From: a virus
Reading direction: 5' to 3' (one strand)
DNA: 45,959 nucleotides
IMG/VR virus record: IMGVR_UViG_3300034198_004611
Span: 1-45,959 of that record
Part shown: piece after piece, positions 1-10,000 of the stretch
How the letters are laid out: every line of letters starts with the position of its first letter
How positions within the stretch are numbered: the stretch's first letter is position 1
Notes under the pieces: model-generated
Told to the model about the DNA's origin: nothing
Databases searched by the model: none
What the model saw: the letters and a program-made list of their open reading frames with translations, nothing else
Made by a program: the position numbers and the translations under genes

Positions 1-1
1 A

Positions 2-1738
2 GCATCAGATAATCAAGCGGTTAGAGCTAAAGTTTTTAATGCTACTAAAAATGTAACAGATGAAACAGTTCAACAATTCTTAAATAAAGAAACATCTGAC
101 ACAGGTACTCAAATGCAACAGCAAGAACTTAAAAGACTTACTGAACAAGGCATACCTTTAAAAGATGCTTGGAAAACTATAATGACTGACCAAGCTAAAA
201 AGAATTTTGAAGATGCCGAAGACAGATATGCATTAGGTAATGTGTACTCTAAAACTTCTAATACAAAAGTTACACAAGAAGGACCTGAGGCGCAAGCTCA
301 AAGACAAAGAGACCTGGTTGATTATACTCAAGAGGCACAGTATAAATATGCTATAAAGCAAGCAGAAGAACTTGCTAAGTTAGCTCCTAAAACAACAGAA
401 GAGAAAGACAAAGATGTTAATGAGTTTAGAGTTGTAGGGCCTATGGCTACTTTAAGTGTTCCAGACTGGGCACCAACTATTAAAGCTTTACAAGAAAATG
501 GAATTTCTAAAGAAGCAAAAAATTTAGAAGAGTTAAATATTAGCCTTAAAAATAAACAAGCACAATTAGATGCTGCTAGAAATAATGGAGACCAAAGAGC
601 TCAAACTACTTTAAGTGCTGAGATTTCAGCTATTTCTAGCAAAATTAAAGGTTCTACTAATAGTATACAAATGTACAGAACTATTGAAAAACAAGCGTTA
701 GATGAAGCTACTAGAGAAGCTAATATTACAAATAACAAAGAAATTATAACTACTTATGCACAACTTCAAAAAATTGTAGTACCAAGAGTTTATAAAGCTT
801 TAGAAGCTTCTGGATACCCTAAAACAGTTAATGCAACTAATACAAAAGGTCAGAGTGTTACATTAACAAGAGAGCAAATAGGAAAAGCGTTAGCTTCTGG
901 TAATGTAAAAGGAACTTTATCTAGTACTCCACTTGAACCTGACGCTAACGGTAACATAAATTTACCAGAGAATAAACTAGTGGAAACTTCTGGATTTAAT
1001 AGACCTAGACTTACTTCTTACGTCGTAAATATTGATGGAAAACAATATTTATTACCAGCAAATGTGGATCAAGGAACTATGTTTGATTCTAAAGTACAAA
1101 ATGTATTTAAGGAAACTACAGAACTTGTACACACTAAAGCAAAAGAAAAAAGTACTAAAAACTTTTCTATTCAAGATAAAGGGGTCACGCTTACTCCAAA
1201 AGAAAAAGAAGTAATGAACTCTGGTGAAGATATGATGGGGTTTGTAGGTAATGATGGTATTACTCCTATGGGAAAACCAGTTGGTTATGATCCTACTAAA
1301 ACTATTAGAGGTGGTACTATGGGAGAAATGACTGGTCTTGTAACAGTACAATATAGAGACAAAGATGGTAATATTTTAGCTTCTGGGTATAACACTACAG
1401 TTGGAACAGAAATTCAAAATTTTATAGGTGAACGAATGTCTAGAAGTCCTCAAGAAGTAGTTAGAAACATAGGACTTCAATGGATGTACAAAGACAACGA
1501 AGATACTAAAAAATTATTCCCAGGAAACAAAATAGATGTAGGCAATGACGGAAAACCTATCCTTTACTGGAATGGAACTAAGACTATACCTGTAATAATT
1601 GATGTAACTTCTGCAGGAGTTGGTTCAGTTGTAGATAAAGCTACAGGTCAAGTAATAGTTATCAAAGGTAAAAAACAAGAAAACTTACCTACAAGTACTT
1701 TACAACAAATTTTAACAGTTTCTAAATTTCAACAATAG
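2..1738 (+). CDS. Large structural/cargo-type protein, 5' end outside the window
   Basis: The frame is open from the left edge of the window to the TAG at 1736-1738, giving at least 578 residues, so the first methionine at 113 is probably internal and the true start lies upstream. The protein is rich in Gln, Asn, Lys and Thr, has helical stretches with coiled-coil character in its first 200 residues and a more beta-rich C-terminal half. I do not recognise a domain. It lies 3 nt upstream of the 1760-residue cargo-like gene and 5.3 kb upstream of the giant RNA polymerase gene, on the same strand. In crAss-like phages this neighbourhood encodes proteins packaged in the capsid or tail and ejected with the DNA, so a virion role is inferred from position only. 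Confidence 0.8.
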   Translation, partial: ASDNQAVRAKVFNATKNVTDETVQQFLNKETSDTGTQMQQQELKRLTEQGIPLKDAWKTIMTDQAKKNFEDAEDRYALGNVYSKTSNTKVTQEGPEAQAQRQRDLVDYTQEAQYKYAIKQAEELAKLAPKTTEEKDKDVNEFRVVGPMATLSVPDWAPTIKALQENGISKEAKNLEELNISLKNKQAQLDAARNNGDQRAQTTLSAEISAISSKIKGSTNSIQMYRTIEKQALDEATREANITNNKEIITTYAQLQKIVVPRVYKALEASGYPKTVNATNTKGQSVTLTREQIGKALASGNVKGTLSSTPLEPDANGNINLPENKLVETSGFNRPRLTSYVVNIDGKQYLLPANVDQGTMFDSKVQNVFKETTELVHTKAKEKSTKNFSIQDKGVTLTPKEKEVMNSGEDMMGFVGNDGITPMGKPVGYDPTKTIRGGTMGEMTGLVTVQYRDKDGNILASGYNTTVGTEIQNFIGERMSRSPQEVVRNIGLQWMYKDNEDTKKLFPGNKIDVGNDGKPILYWNGTKTIPVIIDVTSAGVGSVVDKATGQVIVIKGKKQENLPTSTLQQILTVSKFQQ

Positions 1739-1741
1739 ATT

Positions 1742-4700
1742 ATGGCATTAGAAGATCTTAACGACGTATACGATGGTAGAGAGATTCCTCCGGTAAAAGA
1801 AAATCCATTTCCAAATACACCAGGGGTTGCTTTTAATCCTATGGCTACTGGTAAAGTTACAGCTAGTGCAAGAGATTACAATCCTGCAGATTACACTAGT
1901 TATTTTCAAGCGCCTGTGTATGAAAATCAAGGAGATATAAATCTTCGTAGAGGAGAGTTGCAAAGTGGTTGGGATAAGACTGGTAATGCTATTGTACAAA
2001 CAGTTGGTAAGATTGGTACTCAATTGCTAGATATGGCAGGAGGAATTGGTTCTTTACTTACAGAATGGGGAGATAACAGAGATTACAAAAATGATTTTAC
2101 TAAAGCAGCAGATGACTCTAATGCTTGGTTAGCTAAAAACTTCCCACTTTACAGAAGTACTAATGATACGTTTGGATTAACTGATATGTCTTGGTGGTTA
2201 GAAAATGCTTCAGGACTTACAGCTTCTGTAGCTGGTTTTGCTATTGGAGGTGCTGGTATAGCAGGAGCACTTGGTGCTGTTGGTAAAGCTGCTAGAATAG
2301 GTTCTACTTTAGAAGCAGCTTTAGGTAGTGTAGCAGAACTTAGTACAGCTAGAAGCATAGTACAAGGAGCAGAAAAAACTTTAACTGCTGGAATGCTAGC
2401 ATACTCAGAAGGAGCTATGTCTGGGCGTAGAGTTTTTGATGAAGTGTATCAAACTCAAATAAGAGCAGGTAAGTCTGACATTGAGGCTAAACATATTGCT
2501 GCTCAGTCAGCAGCTACTACAGTACAATTAAACACTATCATCAACACAGGAATGAATCTTGCTGGTGGTATGGACATGTTCTTCAATCATGAAAAGAACA
2601 AAGTAATTGAAGTGGCTAAGAAAACGTTTGGACGTAGAGCAGAAGAAACAGGTGAGGCTTGGTTAAAAAGATTAGGAGAAGAAACTCCTAACAAGTACGC
2701 TAGAGAACTTGGTACTGACATGGGTTTATTAGGCATGGGAAAGAAAGCGTTTACTATTGCTAGAGAGGCTACTGCCGAAGGTGTTGAAGAATTGACTAAC
2801 CAGTTTGCTGAGCGTACTGGTATAGAAGAAGGAAAGAAAGGAAAAATCTACGGTCTTGTTGACCAGTTAGGACAACTGTCAAACTACTTTAATCGTACTA
2901 TGGATAAAGAAGGGGCTCTTAATTTTGTAATGGGAGCAATTGCTGGTCCTATTCAAAACACTGCAGCATCTTTAGCTCCTATTCATAAAGTAGAAACTGG
3001 TACTGCACAAAATGCTGAGGGCGAATTAGTTGATGCCAAGGGTAACGTTGTGTCAAGTACTGACGAAGCAGGAAAAACCTATCAAGAAAACAAAGTGTTT
3101 AAAGGTTGGAACAGAGTATCTCAGCTACAGAAGAACAAGTCTATGACTAACAAGTTCTTTTTAGATATTAAAGACAAAGTAGTAGAAGATGCAAAGTACT
3201 TACAAGACACAGAACTTGCAATTAAAAAAGCAATCATTGATGGAAAACCACTTGAAGCAGAAAGATTAAAATCTGAATTCTTTAATGTGATGAACTTTCA
3301 AAGTGTTGCCTTAGGTATGGGAGACAACCTTAAAGAAACCTATCGATCTATTGCTGCTCTTGACAATACCAAAGACAATACAACAGAGTTACAAGGTAAA
3401 GTAGATACGTTACAACAAAGTATAGACGACACAAAAGCTAAAGGAGGTGATACTACTGAACTTGATATTCAATTGCAACAAGCCAACATAGACTTAACTG
3501 CTTCTAAAGGGCAAACAGCTGCAATGAAGTTAGGGTTTACAGACTCTATGGACAATAATGAGTACAAAGAAAAAGCAGAAAAAGCTATTAGAAATCTAGA
3601 AGCTATACAAAAGATTCACGACAATACTCAAAAGAAATATGGCTTTGACAAAGAACTTTCTAATGTAGAACAAGGTCACATTGCTGATTTTATCTTTCAA
3701 CAAAAAGCAAACCTTTATTTATTAGAGGAAGACTTGGTTGAGAAACAGAACGAACTTACACAACTAGACACACCAGAAGTTAGTTCAAGTACTGTAGAAA
3801 GTGAATTCCGTAGACAACTACTTAGAAAACAAGAAGTTGGAAGACAATATAATAGAGCAGCTACAAGAGAAGAAAACTTAAATGCTGACATTGATATATT
3901 CAATAACTATGTGGATGACAAAGTTACGTACGATAAAGTGGAACCAATCCTTAGAAAGTATGGTACTGTTAGTCCTACACCCGACGGTATCAAGGAAGCA
4001 GTAAAGAAAACGTCTGACAAACTTAAGAAAATTAGGGCTGAGGTTAAATCTAAAATGGAAGACCTTGGAAGCTCTTTGTTAGAGAATGAAGAATATGTAG
4101 CATGGGCTAAGAAAAACTCTGGTAAAGCATTCACAGATTACGTAAATGATTTAGCAACTCAGTACCAAGATACTGTAGCTCACAGACAACTTGCTGAACA
4201 TGTGGAAGACTTGAAAAGTAGAATCTCTACACAAAGTGATGCAGTGGCAGAAATGACTACAGGTAAAACTTTAGACAAAGTACTTAAGAACGCTAAGAGT
4301 TACTTTGATAAATTACAAAAGGAATATAAAGATAGACAAGAGGCCTTTTCTAAAAAAGAGAAAGCAGCCATAGCATCAGATGCAAAACGTAAAGAAGCTA
4401 TCGTTTTACAACAAAAGTTATTACAGAAAAAGTATCACAAAGAGTTAGAACAAATAAAAGATAGACTTGAAGAACTAATTCAAGCAGAGTTACAAATAGC
4501 AGAAGACATTAAAATAGTTGAAATGCTACCCAGTGATGACTTTGCTGAATGGAATGCACTTATTGAAAAGCAAAAACAAATCAAAGCAGAGATTGAAGCT
4601 AGCCTTAATAGAATTGCTGCACTTGAAACATTATATAACGAGGCTGAGGCAATTATAACACCTCCTCCTCCGCCTAGTGCACCTCCTCCCCCACCAGCGG

Positions 4701-7024
4701 CTGCAAGTCCTACTCCAGGTACAACACCACCAGCACTTCCCCCACCGGGATCACCGACTGCACCAGTAGCGCCAATGCCAACATCATCTACTCCTAGTAC
4801 TCCTGTACCATCTTTAGATGATGACACAGATTTACCTGATGTACCTGAAGTAGATCCAACATTAGGTGGCTCTACTGTAAGTACTACTCCAATGGCTGAT
4901 GCTTACATGATGGTTCTAAGCAGCCTAGAAGCTCCTGCACAAGTTGCTTTAGAAGAGTACCGTAAAAAACTTATAAATGGAGTGTTTGAACCATTTTCTA
5001 TAAACACAGTTGCTTTTGCACTAGATAACAAAGTACCTAAAGAAAGAATTGGTGAAGTTGCTGTAGCTTTAAAAAACTTTGTAGAAGAGTTAGGTGTTAT
5101 GCTTAATGACATTTCAAATACTGTAGACGCTGCAACAACTGCAATGGATACAGACCTTGCAGATGTCCCAGTTGTAGATGTATCTCTTGCTTCTTTAGAG
5201 ACAGAAGGTTTAGTAGTAGCTGATAACAGTGAAGAAGAAATGACTTTACCTGACAGTGGTAAACCAGCTTGGGCAGGTCTTAAGCAAATTAATCCTGAAA
5301 CTGCAGGAGCTTCTAGAAGTACTATCTACTTTACAAAAATGTCTAATGGTACTTTACAAAAGTTAAGTACTCCTTTACTTGACCCTAAGCTTAACCCTAA
5401 AGTTATTGACCCACAAGAGTTACTACCTGCGACTAAAGTAAGAGTACGTATAAACACTAGTTATGATGGTTTAGTAAATGATACTTCTATTGATCCTACT
5501 CAAAATGTAGGAGGTGTTAGACAAATGGAAAGTAAGTTTGAAGACTTTTTAGATGCTGATGGAAAAATAGACTTAGAAAAAATAGGTAATGTTCCAATAG
5601 TATTTGAAGATGAAAACGGAAACGTACTTCAATATTTACATAGAGTAGACTGGGTTAAAGAACAAATCAACGGAGAAAGTGAGGACAACCCAAACAGATT
5701 TAGAAACGTCGTGGATACCTATACTGTTGGGGACCAAGTAGTAACTGACAATGTAGCTAGAGCTGCAGCAGAACTTACTAACATTAGAAGGGCTTTGGTT
5801 CAACAGTTTAACAACGGTAACACACAAGGTATTGAAACAGTTGTTAAAGAAAAGTCTTCAGGCCAACTAATACTTTCAGACAAACCTCAAAGTGCTTTAA
5901 CAAACTTAGGCGCAGACTCTAACATTCAATTGGCTTTTGTAAAAGGTGAGAAAAGTTTAGCCGGCGGAATAGATGAATCTTTGTTAACAAATAATAACTT
6001 TAGTGAAGTACAAGGTAGAACAGTTGCCTTAATACCAGCTGCTAATGGACAACTTATCCCAACGGTTTTAACCTCTAAACCTTTAGGCGATTCTTCAAGA
6101 GATAAGCAAACCTTTATAAGAGCTATTGAACTTTTGTTAAATCCTGTACAAACAGAAGTAGACTTTATAAAAGATAGTACAGGATTTGATGTAAGTACTA
6201 ATCAAGGGTTTAGGGACTTTGTGCTTCAGTACTTTACGTACTTTACAACGGAAGCATCTTTCATGGGTAAGGATAGTCTCGGAATGGCTATAGATTCTCA
6301 AGGATTTATTCAAGGTAAACCTAGAGTTGTAATCATGACTAAAGGCGAAGGCATTGTAAGTTCAATTGCTATGGAAGTAGATGACAATGGTACTTTAACG
6401 CAAGAGTCTTACATAGCTTTGTCAAACCTATTAAACAGTAGACATCGATCCCCAGCTTTAACTTCTTCTAAGTTTAAAGGATTGAATAGTACAGAAAAGT
6501 TTACTATACCATTGTACGTTCAAGGAGGTTGGAAAAATTCGGAACATAGAGATTACAACAAGTTTTTACTTTGGAACATGGAAACTAAAGTAACATTTGC
6601 AAAACAAGCACCTGGAGATAACAATAGTGGGTTTGTAACAGATGATTTAGGTCGTAAGATTCCTGTATTCCGATTTGCTGTTAACCCAATTATACAGTAC
6701 GAACTAGATGATGTGCTGACTAAGCCAGGAGATTTAACTATTCCTGATAGTTTTGAACCAATTGTTGGTGACACAACCGTAACACCGGACGATGCTACAC
6801 TAGTTTTTGACGACACTACGTTTGATTTTGCCTTAGATTCTAAAGTACAATCAGTAGGAACAAATGATAAACCTTCAATAGATATTAAAAGTCTCGAAAA
6901 GTTATTTACCTTTACACCTCAAAACGAACGTAATGGGAAAACACCAGTTGAGATTCAGAGTTACTACCAAGACATTGGAGTCACACATCTACCAGATGGG
7001 TTTAATCCTTTCCGCAAGTGTTAA
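1742..7024 (+). CDS. 1760-residue virion cargo-like protein with hydrophobic segment, coiled coils and proline-rich hinge
   Basis: The ATG at 1742 follows the previous stop by 3 nt. A Gly/Ala-rich hydrophobic segment lies at about residues 159-180 (ASVAGFAIGGAGIAGALGA), compatible with membrane insertion. Residues about 450-970 are strongly helical and coiled-coil-like, with many Lys, Glu and Gln. A 50-residue hinge rich in Pro, Ala and Thr lies at 974-1023. An acidic segment follows with two copies of a short motif, TDLPDVPEVD (1029-1038) and TDLADVPVVD (1137-1146). The C-terminal 600 residues look globular and beta-rich and are unassigned. No enzyme motif was seen. Size, hydrophobic segment and position directly before the giant RNA polymerase gene fit the cargo/ejection proteins of crAss-like phages. 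That role is inference; the ORF itself is certain. Confidence 0.85.
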   Translation: MALEDLNDVYDGREIPPVKENPFPNTPGVAFNPMATGKVTASARDYNPADYTSYFQAPVYENQGDINLRRGELQSGWDKTGNAIVQTVGKIGTQLLDMAGGIGSLLTEWGDNRDYKNDFTKAADDSNAWLAKNFPLYRSTNDTFGLTDMSWWLENASGLTASVAGFAIGGAGIAGALGAVGKAARIGSTLEAALGSVAELSTARSIVQGAEKTLTAGMLAYSEGAMSGRRVFDEVYQTQIRAGKSDIEAKHIAAQSAATTVQLNTIINTGMNLAGGMDMFFNHEKNKVIEVAKKTFGRRAEETGEAWLKRLGEETPNKYARELGTDMGLLGMGKKAFTIAREATAEGVEELTNQFAERTGIEEGKKGKIYGLVDQLGQLSNYFNRTMDKEGALNFVMGAIAGPIQNTAASLAPIHKVETGTAQNAEGELVDAKGNVVSSTDEAGKTYQENKVFKGWNRVSQLQKNKSMTNKFFLDIKDKVVEDAKYLQDTELAIKKAIIDGKPLEAERLKSEFFNVMNFQSVALGMGDNLKETYRSIAALDNTKDNTTELQGKVDTLQQSIDDTKAKGGDTTELDIQLQQANIDLTASKGQTAAMKLGFTDSMDNNEYKEKAEKAIRNLEAIQKIHDNTQKKYGFDKELSNVEQGHIADFIFQQKANLYLLEEDLVEKQNELTQLDTPEVSSSTVESEFRRQLLRKQEVGRQYNRAATREENLNADIDIFNNYVDDKVTYDKVEPILRKYGTVSPTPDGIKEAVKKTSDKLKKIRAEVKSKMEDLGSSLLENEEYVAWAKKNSGKAFTDYVNDLATQYQDTVAHRQLAEHVEDLKSRISTQSDAVAEMTTGKTLDKVLKNAKSYFDKLQKEYKDRQEAFSKKEKAAIASDAKRKEAIVLQQKLLQKKYHKELEQIKDRLEELIQAELQIAEDIKIVEMLPSDDFAEWNALIEKQKQIKAEIEASLNRIAALETLYNEAEAIITPPPPPSAPPPPPAAASPTPGTTPPALPPPGSPTAPVAPMPTSSTPSTPVPSLDDDTDLPDVPEVDPTLGGSTVSTTPMADAYMMVLSSLEAPAQVALEEYRKKLINGVFEPFSINTVAFALDNKVPKERIGEVAVALKNFVEELGVMLNDISNTVDAATTAMDTDLADVPVVDVSLASLETEGLVVADNSEEEMTLPDSGKPAWAGLKQINPETAGASRSTIYFTKMSNGTLQKLSTPLLDPKLNPKVIDPQELLPATKVRVRINTSYDGLVNDTSIDPTQNVGGVRQMESKFEDFLDADGKIDLEKIGNVPIVFEDENGNVLQYLHRVDWVKEQINGESEDNPNRFRNVVDTYTVGDQVVTDNVARAAAELTNIRRALVQQFNNGNTQGIETVVKEKSSGQLILSDKPQSALTNLGADSNIQLAFVKGEKSLAGGIDESLLTNNNFSEVQGRTVALIPAANGQLIPTVLTSKPLGDSSRDKQTFIRAIELLLNPVQTEVDFIKDSTGFDVSTNQGFRDFVLQYFTYFTTEASFMGKDSLGMAIDSQGFIQGKPRVVIMTKGEGIVSSIAMEVDDNGTLTQESYIALSNLLNSRHRSPALTSSKFKGLNSTEKFTIPLYVQGGWKNSEHRDYNKFLLWNMETKVTFAKQAPGDNNSGFVTDDLGRKIPVFRFAVNPIIQYELDDVLTKPGDLTIPDSFEPIVGDTTVTPDDATLVFDDTTFDFALDSKVQSVGTNDKPSIDIKSLEKLFTFTPQNERNGKTPVEIQSYYQDIGVTHLPDGFNPFRKC

Positions 7025-7035
7025 AATTTTAAATT

Positions 7036-10000
7036 ATGAGTTGTTATATTTCTTGGAACGGGCGTGAGTCCGTTCTAGCTTCTTTATTAGGGCAAAACGA
7101 AGGTGAGTTAGTACGTGACAGAGTAATGTCTTACGTGTACTCAAATGAATTCAAGGACAAGTTTGGAGACTTTCGAGATCCATATACTGTACCTGAATAC
7201 TCTACAGATGACATTGGAAAAGAACCTTCTTATGCTTGGGTTAAAGAGCAACTTTTAAAAGATTCTTCTGCTAATGAAGCTCAGTTGCACATAAACAATG
7301 TAAAAGAAGCAATCCAAACTCAATTACCTAAAGAGGTAGCAGACACAGTTTCTGTTATTGATGTAGTACCTGATTCAGTTTTAGGACGTAGAGACTTGTT
7401 CTTTGCAATGAAAGACGTGTTTGAATCAAATGGTATTACTGACACAGCTTTAATAAACTGGGCAGGTATTAATAAATCTATAGTAGGGCATCCAAAAGGA
7501 ATTAAAAACACAGCTGAGCTAGAAGCAATTCTAGAAAAGTCTTATGAAAAACTTTCTAATCCTGAAACTTACATAGAGTTAAAAACTAATCCACTTGCTG
7601 CAGAATCTTTTGATGCTTGGAAAGGAAGTCTACAAGATTACCCGCTTACATTTAGACACTTGATGTTAACGCACGCTGTGAAGTGGTTACGCAACCCAGA
7701 CAGAAGATCTAAGTACGTACTACAATTAAGTTCTGTTGCTTTAAGAAACACTTATGGGTTACTACAAGACAAACCTCATGAAGCAAACCGTATAGGAAAG
7801 TTGTATGACCAAGAAGTACTTAAAACTGTTTCTGATGCTATTGGACATGAACCATCTGCAAGTGGTAAAGGTTATTGGGTACATGTACCTAGGACTGAAA
7901 ATAAAAATGCTTTAAAAAATACAAAAACTTTATTAAGAGATAACACTAATGATCCTAATGCGCCTGCAAAATTTACTGTAGAGTATATGACTGAAGATGG
8001 CTCTTTAGACTTAGAAATGTTTGAAACAAGGGAAGAAGCTGAAAGATTTGAAATTAGTATAAAAGGAAATAATATTGTAGAAGATAACACTGCATACAAA
8101 ACTAATGTAGAATTACTTCGTAAGCTTTCTCCGTCTACTTGGTGTACATCTGGATCAGCAGCAAATACTTACGTAGAAGATTATGATAACTATGTACTTA
8201 TTGTAAACGGCAGAAGTGTTGCAGGTATAGAAGTTTACCCTGGAGAGGGTATTAGAAAAGTAAAAGAAGTAACTTCTGTAAACAACAACGGTGTAGCTTC
8301 TATAGATTTCTTAGATGACACTATAGCTTTCTTTGAAAAGAAAGGGTTTGATACAAACAATACAACACTTCAAAGAGCTATATCAGCTAGAGATGAAAAC
8401 AAAACTGATGAAAGTTATGCAAACGAATTAGAGTATGATTTTGATAACCCGTTTGATAACATATTTCAAGAAGAGTACCAAGGGGATTATGAACAAGATT
8501 ATTATAACCCATTTGAAGAAATGGGCCGAGAAGTAGACGATAGATATGACGAAATTCAAGGGTTAGCTACAAGTTTAACTACTGTTGAAGAAACTATAGA
8601 GTTTTTAAATAATCCTGACCTTGGGTATAGTTCAGGTTACTTTTTTGAAAACTTTACACAAGAACTTAGAAATAATTATGACATAGCTAAAGCAGCAGTT
8701 GAATCTTACGCATTAGCAATTAACTATGTAGACAGTACTTTACCTTTTTATGAAGAATTAGGCCTATTAGCTTTTTCTAAAAACAAAAATGTTTATACTT
8801 ATTTGTCTCCTGAGTTACAAGCTATGCCTGGATTACTAACAGAGTATGCTATTTTTACTCAAGAAGAAGAAGATGAGTTACCTTTTTCTAAAACAGAAGA
8901 TGCTATTCAAGGATACTACGATGCTAAGAATGACAAAGTAGTTGTAGTTGCTTCTAACATTACAACAGAAGAAGCAGCTAAGGTTGCTATACATGAAGTA
9001 GCCCACAGAGGTATGCTTCGTATGGCTAAAGAATTAGGAGGTACTAAAGAACTGTATGCTTCTTTAACTGCAGCTGAGTCTCAGTTGATGGAGAAACTTC
9101 CTGAGTTGTTAGAAAGAACAGGCCACAAAAACTTGGAAGCTTTAATGTTAGACTATGGTTTTACTACTAATAGCGAAGACGGTAAAGCTAAGTTGTTAAT
9201 GGAGTTAGCTGCTAGATGGGCAGAGACTTTAGTAGACAAACCTAAGCCTTCTTGGTGGATAGAATTATTACAAAGTATAGGACAATGGATTCAAAACTTT
9301 ACAGGTAAGACTTTAACAGAAAAAGAAGTAAATGAATTAGTTGGAGGTTTTGTAAGATACGGTTCTACTAACAACATAGAAACAACAGCATTAAGTCCTG
9401 CTGACACAGTAAACATTTATGCAGGTACTGGTGAAAATGCTGAGTTAAGTAATTTTGCACCAAGACCTTTTGAAATTGGTGGAATTAAATATAACAGTGT
9501 TGAACAAGCATTTCAACATGCTAAGTTAGCATTTGCAGAAACAAACGAACAAAATCTTAAAGTTGCAGATGCTATAATGAGATCTGATGGTGCAATGGCA
9601 AAATCATTAGGAAAAAAGTTTGTTTCATTTAATACAAAAGAATGGGATAGCCAAGCTTCTTCTGTAATGAAAACATTATTAAAAGAATCTTTTAAACAAA
9701 ATCCAGAAGCTCTTGCTAAATTACAAGCTACAGGAAATGCTACATTAACCCATACACAAGATAAAGGTAAGTGGGGTAAAGAGTTTCCAAAACTTCTTAT
9801 GGAAGTACGTAGTGAATTGACTATACCTGCGCCGCCAGTACAAACAGTTGAAGGTTACAGAGCTCAGGAACAAGCAGAACTAATTCAAAGAATACCTAAC
9901 ATAGAAGACTACAAAGTAGATGGTAAAGTAGACAAAAGTTTAATCACTGATGAGGCTGTCTTAGCTACTTACAATGAGATTTACGACAAGTACGATAAGT

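Noticed and set aside
4480-4827. Minus-strand frame of 115 codons opposite the 1760-residue gene
   Set aside because: It is the antisense of the proline-rich hinge, which naturally gives a Gly-rich open frame. It lies fully inside a strongly coding gene on the other strand.
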